A program made the translations under genes and the position numbers. This document shows, one piece after another, positions 18,476 through 24,662 of a stretch of 28,919 bases of DNA. Each line of letters starts with the position of its first letter. The first letter of the stretch is position 1. This DNA comes from Myxococcales bacterium (GTDB taxonomy: Bacteria > Myxococcota_A > Polyangia > Polyangiales > Polyangiaceae), in assembly GCA_016712525.1 (NCBI GenBank), contig JADJQX010000004.1, positions 1 through 28,919 on the forward strand. Direction: 5' to 3'. The notes beneath the pieces were generated by a model. That model was not told the DNA's origin and searched no databases. It saw nothing but the letters and a program-made list of their open reading frames with translations.

Positions 18476-18739
18476 CGGAGACGAGTGCTCCTCCGACGCT
18501 GCCCATGAAGGAGGAGGCTTTGGCGCGAGAGGTGCCACGTCGAGCCGTGGGGCGTGGCACCCGGGGTCGGAGCGACGCTTGGTGCCCTGACGCTCTGCGT
18601 CTCGTGGAGCGCAGGCCGCCCAGACCGGAATGCGCCGTCGTCAGCAGGCGGCCCCACTTTCTCCTCGCGAGCCGCTTGACAAACTATCCGGCCGTCGTTT
18701 TTATCTCCGCCACCTCGAAACACGAAGGGGAGGGGATTC
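18465..18739. other. Intergenic region after DUF2019 copy 1
   Basis: 275 bases without a gene. The left part ends the duplicated segment at 18475. The right end carries a strong promoter and ribosome-binding site for the next gene. Nothing else recognised. Confidence 0.5.
18676..18704 (+). promoter_or_regulatory. Sigma-70-type promoter
   Basis: TTGACA (18676-18681, perfect consensus) is followed after 17 bases by TTTTAT (18699-18704, 4 of 6 matches). The ATG at 18740 lies 36 bases on, with AGGGGAGGGG as ribosome-binding site. It is the clearest promoter in the window. Confidence 0.7.
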
Positions 18740-19573
18740 ATGGCCAGCTCGAAGAAGTCTGCGGCGAATGTCGACTCGCACGTCAAGTCCTTTGCGCTCC
18801 TGAAGGAGCGGCTCGCGTCTCTGCCGGAGGACGAGACCGTCGCGATGAATGCCGATTTGGAGCTCGCGGCGACTGCCGGTCTCGTGCTCGTCGATAGGGC
18901 ACGAGCGGACGGGCGGGCGGAGCTATTCGCGTTGCTCGAGGGCAAGCTCATGGAGGCCGACGTCCTGGCGAAGCTCGAGCGCACGTGCGAGGCGGCGCTG
19001 CATATCGTCGTAGAGAGCGCGCGCGAAGAAGCGGCGCAGACGGGCGTGAAGGTGGACCCGGCGACGGTCGACCGCGCAAACGAGGTGAAGCGGCGCATGC
19101 TCAAGTGCGCGAGCTACATCCTCGAAGGGAACGAAGAGGCCGAGCGCGAGATCGCCGACATCCGGCGCGGTGCGGGCTACCTCGACACCTCGCGGGACCT
19201 CGTGCGGCTCGCGGGCCTGTACGACGTGCACCTGAAGGCGCTCGCGAAGGACCCGAAGAACTACGTCGCGACCGATCACGACGAGGCGCTCCGGCTCGCG
19301 AAGTCGATCCGGGACCAGTACCGTGCGTCGCAGTCGAGCGCGGGGACCTTCATCGCGCTGCAGCCGAAGGTGTTCACGGAGGTGGGGCGGCTCTACAACG
19401 AGGTGCGGGCCGCCGCGGCGTTCATCTTCCGGAACCGGCCCTCGGCGCTCGCCGAGTTCGAAGCGCTGCGCACGGCGATGGCCACCGTGAAGGGGCGGAG
19501 CGGGAGCTCGAGCAAAGAGAGCGAAGGCGGGAGCCCCGAGCCGGCCAAGCCGGTCCAGGGGGGCGAGGACTGA
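18740..19573 (+). CDS. Helical protein of unknown function with its own promoter
   Basis: Intact 277-residue frame with a very strong ribosome-binding site (GGGGAGGGG, 5 bases before ATG). The protein is mostly charged helix: LLKERLASLPEDETVAMNAD, then LLEGKLMEADVLAKLERTCE, then RAAAAFIFRNRPSALAEFEA. It ends in a Gly/Ser/Glu/Pro tail (SSSKESEGGSPEPAKPVQGG). No signal peptide, membrane segment or catalytic motif. Third positions are G/C-rich and it has no frameshift, so it looks more like core genome than its neighbours. It separates DUF2019 copy 1 from toxin tail 1, whereas the second array lacks it. Function unknown. Confidence 0.8.
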   Translation: MASSKKSAANVDSHVKSFALLKERLASLPEDETVAMNADLELAATAGLVLVDRARADGRAELFALLEGKLMEADVLAKLERTCEAALHIVVESAREEAAQTGVKVDPATVDRANEVKRRMLKCASYILEGNEEAEREIADIRRGAGYLDTSRDLVRLAGLYDVHLKALAKDPKNYVATDHDEALRLAKSIRDQYRASQSSAGTFIALQPKVFTEVGRLYNEVRAAAAFIFRNRPSALAEFEALRTAMATVKGRSGSSSKESEGGSPEPAKPVQGGED

Positions 19574-19610
19574 GGGGGGGAGGGCGGCCGTCCCACGTGA
19601 TTTCAAGTGC

Positions 19611-19627
19611 TTGGCGCCAACGTCGGT
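19611..19627. repeat. Motif TTGGCGCCAACGTCGGT, copy 1
   Basis: This 17-base motif recurs exactly at 24361-24377, in both cases preceded by TTTCA and four variable bases then C. A partial form (GGCCAACGTCGGT) occurs near 24230, and CAACGTCGGTGGGGCT occurs near 20717 and 22868. The first ten bases are a perfect palindrome. Confidence 0.6.
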
Positions 19628-19653
19628 GGGGTCTCTGCCAGAGAGAGAGCCAG

Positions 19654-19824
19654 ATGATGTCTGTCGCGGTCACGGAGGCTGAACATCAAGTGTTCACGAA
19701 CCAGTGGCGCGCCCGAATTCCCTACGGGGATGGGACGGCCGCTGCCACTAGAGAGTCCGTCATCGAAGCGGCGCGCGAGATCTACAGGCACTATCCCGAG
19801 ATCCTGAGGGGGCTTGGCCTATGA
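19654..19824 (+). CDS. Orphan tail of a SitA-type polymorphic toxin, copy 1
   Basis: A 56-residue frame (ATG 19654 or 19657, GAGAGAGAG upstream) reading VTEAEHQVFTNQWRARIPYG, then GTAAATRESVIEAARE, then IYRHYPEILRGLGL. This resembles, from memory of the family, the extreme C-terminus of myxobacterial toxins that lie directly before double-CXXCG immunity genes. There is no room for a toxin body, lipoprotein signal or spacer: the previous gene ends at 19573. The stop overlaps the next start as ATGA (19821-19824), preserving translational coupling with the immunity gene. It may be only a relic that drives coupled translation. A catalytic core is unlikely in 56 residues. Confidence 0.6.
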   Translation: MMSVAVTEAEHQVFTNQWRARIPYGDGTAAATRESVIEAAREIYRHYPEILRGLGL

Positions 19825-20638
19825 GGATCATGCACAGGGTGGCATTCGCCGCGACTCCCGCCGAGAGGCAGAATCTGGATGAGCTTGGCATCAAGATGTC
19901 GAAGGTGATAGCGATGCCCGGGGGCGGAGATCCGTTCGTCGCGTTCGACATCGGGGAGGATGACCCAACCTGGCTGCGGCTCCAAACCCTGCTGCGGCGG
20001 TGGGGTCACTCGGAAGGGTACGTGTCCACGAGCTTCACGAAGAAGGAGCTCGAGTCCGCGCGCTGGTTGGAGGTCGGCGCATGGCATCACGGTTACCCGC
20101 AGCCGCACGACGACGAATTCGGATATCTACATGCGACGTACGACCTGACCGACTGGTGCGAGTCGTGCGGCATCGGCATGAAGCAAAAGGCGCCTTTCCA
20201 GATGAAGCGCGAGCCGAAGTGGGGGCGCAACGCGATCATGCAGCTCATCTGGGTGTACGACGAGCTCTTTGTTACTCCCGATGCCTGGATTCGCGCCTTC
20301 AAGCCCGCAGGCGTGGGCTGTCGGCCTGTCTTGAATACCAAGGGCGTCGAGCTCAAGACCGTGGTTCAGCTCGTCGTGGAGACAAGGGTTGGCATCGTCA
20401 CGAATGGGCTCGCCTTCGAGCGATGCGAGCGGTGCGGGCGGACGAAGTACCTGCCCGTCACGCGGGCGCATTTCCGGCGCTTCGTGACGTTCCGACCGCT
20501 TCGCTCGTGCGCACGGCCGAGTACTTCGGAAGCGGAGGGCAGGCCGATCAGCGCGTGCTCATGTCGCAGGACGTCGCTCGCGCGCTCAACGCCGCCGGTG
20601 TCCGCGGTGCGGTGCTCAAGCCCGTGACGGAGCTCTAG
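19821..20638 (+). CDS. SitI6-type double-CXXCG immunity protein, copy 1 (one frameshift)
   Basis: About 272 residues. Two motifs, CESCG (residues 113-117) and CERCG (202-206), define the Myxococcus double-CXXCG paralogous family, which includes SitI6 immunity proteins. Those protect a cell from SitA lipoprotein toxins exchanged between outer membranes of kin. The four Cys probably bind zinc. Residues 1-70 differ strongly from copy 2, while residues 71-272 are nearly identical. One G is missing near 20465 (ACGCGGGCGC here, ACGCGGGGCGC in copy 2). Restoring it gives PVTRGAFPALRDV and the shared ending VLKPVTEL. Start ATG 19821 overlaps the toxin-tail stop. Orphan immunity is the likely role. 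Confidence 0.8.
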
Positions 20639-20768
20639 AACGCGGGGGCCCTCGAAGAGAGAGCTGATGGCTTCAGGGCCGTCGCATGTGTGCCATGGCG
20701 CCCCAGATGCTTGCCGCATGGGCAACGTCGGTGGGGCTCCGGCTGGTCCATTCGTCCGAGCGGTGCGG
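20034..20768 (+). repeat. 735-bp direct repeat, SitI6 3' unit copy 1
   Basis: Near-identical to 22180-22913. It begins abruptly inside the immunity gene at TTCACGAAGAAGGAGCTCGAG and ends 130 bases after the stop. The few differences include single-G indels and one CG dinucleotide (AGAACGCGGGGG against AGAACGGGGG). Confidence 0.9.
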
Positions 20769-20874
20769 GCTCGGATGCGACGACGGTGAGGGAGTGGTTG
20801 CGGCCGCAGTTCTTTGATGTCCATGTTGTCTTTGGTAGGCTCGTCCTCGAGAACGTCGCGACAGGAGTATGGTG
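20639..20874. other. Spacer after SitI6 copy 1
   Basis: Bases 20639-20768 are the 3' flank of the duplicated unit. This flank holds a GAGAGAGCTGATGG start-like site and a short open frame (MASGPSHVCHGAPD), present in both copies but ending differently. Bases 20769-20874 are unique. A frame here (VREWLRPQFFDVHVVFGR, ending at 20875) might be the tail of another broken gene. It is too short to assign. Confidence 0.4.
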
Positions 20875-21795
20875 ATGGATCGGAAGGCTGACTTGGTGCG
20901 AGTCTTTCGAGAGGGCGTGCTCGCGCAGGGTGAAGCGAGGGACGCGACACTCGGGAACAAACACGCGAAACGTTACATTGCTGCGTTTCAAGCTCTGCGT
21001 GCCATGGGCGACGAGGGGCGGGACGCACTGGTGCCACTCATGTTCGAGGGACCAAACGATGTAAGGTCGATGGCGGCTGCGTTTCTCCTTCGCCACCGAC
21101 ATCAAGACGCGAGACGTGTGCTCGAGGAGATTTCGCGTGGTGAAGGGATGGTGAGCTTCGGGGCGGGCGAGTGCCTGAAGCGTTGGGAGGAGGGGGTGTG
21201 GGCGTTGGACCCGGAGGAATCCCGTCATGAAAGCGTGCAAACCTCAGCGAATGGCGAGCTCGGTACGGTGGAAGGCATGCTCTCGAACGATCCTGTCGAA
21301 CACTCGGATCAGCATGATCCGGGGCCCTTCGGCTTCGTTTGGAATGCGGCCGCAGAGGAGGATGGGCCCGGAGGACAGCAGATTCGGACTTGCGATATTC
21401 CGCTCAAGGACGTGAAAGCCGGGAAGGTTTGGAAGGTGACGGACGACCGAGACCCGGACATGCTGAGGTGGTCGATAGAGCCCCTTCGTGCGCTGCCACA
21501 GGAGGAGGCGACCGTTGTGTATTCGGTGGTCGGGGTACACCCGAGCGGTATGGTTATGCCCAAGTTGTTGATTCGTGAGGTTGGCACGTTCGACTGGTGG
21601 GGGGATTCCCTCGAGTATAGGGACGGGGCATGGCGAGAGCGTGACCCACAACCTGGCGGGGAGGATAGTCCGTGGATTAACGCCGAGTACTATGTTGGCT
21701 CGCCACTTCCGAACGACCCGTCGTTCTCGGGAGGAGACTCTCATGAGGTGCACCGGACCGCCTTCGCTCGATGGCGGGACAGGCTTCCTGAGTAG
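20875..21795 (+). CDS. DUF2019-domain fusion protein, copy 2
   Basis: Intact, 306 residues from ATG 20875 (GGAG 7 bases upstream). Same architecture as copy 1: DUF2019 repeats (KHAKRYIAAFQALRAMGDEG, DVRSMAAAFLLRHRH), acidic linker, and unknown C-terminal domain (KAGKVWKVTDDRDPDMLRWS, DWWGDSLEYRDGAW). It differs at the first few residues (MDRKADLVRVF), in the linker (TVEGMLSNDPVEHSDQHD), and near the end (ERDPQPGGEDSPWINAEYY against EIEFVGEDGPWSKAEYY). Low divergence points to recent duplication. Thirty-four bases separate its stop from toxin-tail remnant 2, with no helical gene between. Confidence 0.75.
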   Translation: MDRKADLVRVFREGVLAQGEARDATLGNKHAKRYIAAFQALRAMGDEGRDALVPLMFEGPNDVRSMAAAFLLRHRHQDARRVLEEISRGEGMVSFGAGECLKRWEEGVWALDPEESRHESVQTSANGELGTVEGMLSNDPVEHSDQHDPGPFGFVWNAAAEEDGPGGQQIRTCDIPLKDVKAGKVWKVTDDRDPDMLRWSIEPLRALPQEEATVVYSVVGVHPSGMVMPKLLIREVGTFDWWGDSLEYRDGAWRERDPQPGGEDSPWINAEYYVGSPLPNDPSFSGGDSHEVHRTAFARWRDRLPE

Positions 21796-21806
21796 CGGCG
21801 ACACCC
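20893..21806 (+). repeat. Large direct repeat, DUF2019 unit copy 2
   Basis: Second copy of 17559-18475. Together with the 735-bp repeat it shows that the array grew by duplication of a block holding a DUF2019 gene and a SitI6 gene. Confidence 0.85.
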
Positions 21807-21829
21807 GGCAGGGCGTGCGAGAGAGAGAG

Positions 21830-21973
21830 ATGATGAGTAAGTTCCGGATCCATGCTCCCGTACTACTTTGTGCCAGTGGCGGTCCGTTCTTCCGGCGACT
21901 CGAGAAACTGTCGTGGCGGCTGCTCGGAAGGTACGCATCGCATGCAGAAATTCTGAGGGCGCTTGGGTCATGA
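21830..21973 (+). pseudogene. Degenerate toxin tail, copy 2
   Basis: Starts with GAGAGAGAGAGATGATG, like copy 1, and ends in the same ATGA overlap with the following immunity gene (21970-21973). The open frame reads MMSKFRIHAPVLL and ends YASHAEILRALGS. Between these, coding sense lies in another frame (CQWRSVLP, ATRETVVAAARKV). Joined, it parallels copy 1 (NQWRARIP, ATRESVIEAAREIY, EILRGLGL), so two indels and a short deletion separate them. A functional toxin is not possible. It shows that the tail-immunity junction was duplicated or inherited as a unit. Confidence 0.55.
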
Positions 21974-22785
21974 AGGTCGTTCATCGAATCGGTTTTCGGG
22001 CAAGTGGGGAACAGCGCCTCGCACTCGAGGCTCTCGGCGTGAAGCTCCCCTCTGCGGTTTCGCTTCCCGAGGGCGGGGAACCACTGCTCACTTTCGATGT
22101 GGACGAGAACCACCCGAACTGGAGCTTACTCTCGGCGTTGTTCGACGGATGGAACGTGTTCAACATGGTCCGAACCGAGTTCACGAAGAAGGAGCTCGAG
22201 TCCGCGCGCTGGTTGGAGGTCGGCGCATGGCATCACGGCTACCCGCAGCCGCACGACGAGGAGTTCGGATATCTACAGGCGACGTACGACCTCACCGACT
22301 GGTGCGAGTCGTGCGGTATCGGCATGAAGCAAAAGGCGCCTTTCCAGATGAAGCGCGAGCCGAAGTGGGGCGCAACGCGATCATGCAGCTCATCTGGGTG
22401 TACGACGAGCTCTCTGTTACTCCCGATGCCTGGATTCGCGCCTTCAAGCCCGCAGGCGTGGGGCTGTCGGCCTGTCTTGAATACCAAGGGCGTCGAGCTC
22501 AAGACCGTGGTTCAGCTCGTCGTGGAGACAAGGGTTGGCATCGTCACGAATGGGCTCGCCTTCGAGCGATGCGAGCGGTGCGGGCGGACGAAGTACCTGC
22601 CCGTCACGCGGGGCGCATTTCCGGCGCTTCGTGACGTTCCGACCGCTTCGCTCGTGCGCACGGCCGAGTACTTCGGAAGCGGAGGGCAGGCCGATCAGCG
22701 CGTGCTCATGTCGCAGGACGTCGCTCGCGCGCTCAACGCCGCCGGTGTCCGCGGTGCGGTGCTCAAGCCCGTGACGGAGCTCTAG
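21970..22785 (+). CDS. SitI6-type double-CXXCG immunity protein, copy 2 (two cancelling indels)
   Basis: Same family as copy 1, with CESCG near 22307 and CERCG near 22568. The N-terminus (MKVVHRIGFRASGEQRLALE, PNWSLLSALFDGWNVF) is only distantly similar to copy 1, then becomes identical from FTKKELESARW (22180). One G is missing near 22368 (AAGTGGGGCG against AAGTGGGGGCG) and one extra near 22462, so about 30 codons between them are read out of frame (ATRSCSSSGCTTS). Copy 1 gives the expected RNAIMQLIWVYDEL there. The open frame otherwise continues to TAG 22783. Start ATG overlaps the tail remnant. The differing N-terminus suggests a different toxin specificity. Confidence 0.8.
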   Translation: MKVVHRIGFRASGEQRLALEALGVKLPSAVSLPEGGEPLLTFDVDENHPNWSLLSALFDGWNVFNMVRTEFTKKELESARWLEVGAWHHGYPQPHDEEFGYLQATYDLTDWCESCGIGMKQKAPFQMKREPKWGATRSCSSSGCTTSSLLLPMPGFAPSSPQAWGCRPVLNTKGVELKTVVQLVVETRVGIVTNGLAFERCERCGRTKYLPVTRGAFPALRDVPTASLVRTAEYFGSGGQADQRVLMSQDVARALNAAGVRGAVLKPVTEL

Positions 22786-22913
22786 AACGGGGGCCCTCGA
22801 AGAGAGAGCTGATGGCTTCAGGGCCGTCGCATGTGTGCCATGGCGCCCCAGATGCTTGCCGCATGGGCAACGTCGGTGGGGCTCCGGCTGGTCCATTCGT
22901 CCGAGCGGTGCGG
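22180..22913 (+). repeat. 735-bp direct repeat, SitI6 3' unit copy 2
   Basis: Second copy of 20034-20768. It is cut off exactly where the insertion-sequence remnant begins (22913), so the IS boundary coincides with the end of homology. Confidence 0.85.
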
Positions 22914-24179
22914 CGGAACGTGTCAACGCGTTTGAGACAGCGAGTACGTGAGTTCTATGGGGCGACGACCTGCGAAGGTTGCTCCGGCTCCGCGCGGCAC
23001 GGACGTCGGGCGCGACGAGTGGCGGGCGCGCCGCGCGGTTCCGCACCTCCGGTCGAGGGGCGCGTGTCGATGAGGGGCGGGTCGTCCCGGTGGTCGGTGT
23101 CGTGCGCGCGGACCTCGCGCCCCTCCACCGTCGCCGCGGTCGGTTCGGCAGAGATGGGATTGATTTCGACCTTCGTCGGTGGCCGACGGACGGTCGGTTG
23201 TCCGTTCGGAAAGCGTTCCGGATGGGCCGCGTAGGCAGCATCGAGCGCGCGCTGCCGGTCTTCGGCGACTTGGTCGACGCGGCCGTGGAAGACGTCGGCT
23301 GGCGTGAAGAGCGCGAGGCCGGCGTGGTGATGCTCGTCGTTGTGCCAGCCGAAGAAGGGCTCGAGCCACCCGCGTGCGTGCACCTCGCTGGCGAAGCGGA
23401 CCGGGTAGTCGGGTTGGTACTTCAACGTCTTGAACTGCGCCTCGCTAAAGGCGTTATCGTCCGAGACGCGCGGCCGGCTGAAGCTCCGCGATGCGCCGAG
23501 GTCCAGAGGAGCTGGGCCAGGGTGTCGCTCTTCATCGCGGAGCCGCGGTCCGCATGAACGATGCAGGCCGGGCTCGATGCCGTGGCGCGCGATGGTCTCG
23601 GCGAAGAGCGTGGCAGCGAGGTGCTTGCATTCCTTGGTCGCGACCATCCAGCCGACGACGAAGCGGCTGAACAGGTCGATGATGACGTAGAGATGGAAGA
23701 ACTTGCCCTTCTCGGTCGTCGCGAGCTTGGTGATGTCCCACGTCCAGACCTGATTCGGTGCGGTAGCCGTGAGCGACGGTGTCGGGTGCACCTTCGCCTC
23801 GCGAACGTTGCGCCGCTCCCGGACCTCGCCCGAGTCGGCGAGCACGCGGTACATCGTGCGAATCGAACCGATGTACGCGCCTTCTCCGAGCAGCGTCGCG
23901 TAGACCTCAGCCGGGGGCTGATCCACGAATCTCGGATCGTGAAGCGTGTCGAGGATGCGCTTCCGCTCCTCTTCCGTGAGCGGAACGTGTCAACGCGTTT
24001 GAGACAGCGAGTACGTGAGTTCTATGGGGCGACGGCCTGCGAAGGTTGCTCCGGCTCCGCGCGGCACGGACGTCGGGCGCGACGAGTGGCGGGCGCGCCG
24101 CGCGCATCCGTACCCCCGGTCGAGGGGCGCGTGTCGATGAGGGTCGGGTCGTCCCTGTGGTCGGTGTCGTCTGCGCGCG
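22913..24179 (-). mobile_element. IS3-family insertion sequence remnant with flanking direct repeat
   Basis: On the minus strand the element holds an orfB-type transposase with no orfA. A direct repeat of about 195 bases flanks it: 22913-23107 and 23980-24176, both starting GCGGAACGTGTCAACGCG and carrying TTTGAGACAG. The left copy is the normal 3' end of the transposase gene and IS end. The right copy is a second 3' end lying directly upstream of the transposase N-terminus. This is the structure expected when one IS inserts into, or recombines with, another copy. The second copy has diverged by a few percent. No intact element remains. Confidence 0.7.
22955..23981 (-). CDS. IS3-family transposase, orfB part (5' truncated, two frameshifts)
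   Basis: DDE integrase-type transposase. Reading from the truncated 5' end: VPLTEEERKRILDTLHDPRF, VDQPPAEVYATLL, YIGSIRTMYRVLADSG, then APNQVWTWDITKL (first catalytic Asp), HLYVIIDLFSRFVVGWMVA, VHADRGSAMKSDTLAQLL (second Asp, in a shifted frame), SRPRVSDDNAFSEAQFKTL (catalytic Glu) and FFGWHNDEHHHAGLALFTP. Frame breaks near 23573 and 23512 bracket the HADRG segment. The first 20 or so residues and orfA are missing because the 5' end abuts the repeated IS end. An unusual charged tail (EGREVRAHDTDHRDDPP) lies in the repeat. Inactive unless supplied in trans. Confidence 0.8.
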
Positions 24180-24360
24180 TAACCGGCCAGGTTCGCGCCT
24201 TCGAGTCTGACCTGATTTCAATGCGTTACGGCCAACGTCGGTGGGCCCTGGGCCGGGACCTCGGTGGCGAGCCGCGGCGGTCTCCACAGAGCCCTCGCGG
24301 CCCACGACGCGACCCGCTCCCCACGCCTCCGAGGCACCCTTCCTAAGTCTTTTCAGCTAC

Positions 24361-24377
24361 TTGGCGCCAACGTCGGT
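24361..24377. repeat. Motif TTGGCGCCAACGTCGGT, copy 2
   Basis: Exact second copy of the motif at 19611-19627. It lies at the right edge of the accessory island. Confidence 0.6.
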
Positions 24378-24440
24378 CGCCCCGCACCCGTCGAAGCGCC
24401 GCAGGTGCTCGCGCGCTGCCCCCACCCGTCGCTCACACCC

Positions 24441-24506
24441 GCCGTGCCCAAAATGGGTGCCCGACACCCATCCGGAGCACCGGCCGTGCCCAAAATGGGT
24501 GCCCGA
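24441..24506. repeat. 24-bp direct repeat with CCCA-AAA-TGGG hairpin
   Basis: Two exact 24-base copies (24441-24464 and 24483-24506), each containing GTGCCCAAAATGGGTGCCC, start 42 bases apart. Each can form a small CCCA/TGGG stem. They lie 160-220 bases upstream of the helicase start and could be regulator sites or a local duplication. Confidence 0.6.
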
Positions 24507-24662
24507 GACCCCACCTCCGGCACCGGCCGTGCTCGCGGCACCTGCCCCGCACCCCCGCGAAGCACGCGCCGTGCTCCGCGCGGCTCGGGCTGCCTCGCGA
24601 GCCCCTCTCCGTCCGCGGGTCCCCGGCCTTTCCCCGCGCGGTCCGGGCTACGCTCCCCCCCG

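Larger units (their letters stand above)
24180..24662. other. Non-coding stretch between the IS remnant and the helicase gene
   Basis: 483 bases with no convincing gene. It holds two forms of the CCAACGTCGGT motif (near 24231 and at 24361-24377) and a duplicated 24-base unit at 24441-24506. The composition changes from mixed to C-rich and Pro-coding near 24400, probably marking the return to core chromosome. Confidence 0.4.

Noticed and set aside
23907..24305. A separate gene on the minus strand right of the transposase
   Set aside because: Most of it is the repeated IS 3' end; the rest has no motif, so it is treated as part of the IS remnant.
24441..24506. CRISPR array
   Set aside because: Only two repeat copies with an 18-base gap and no cas genes.
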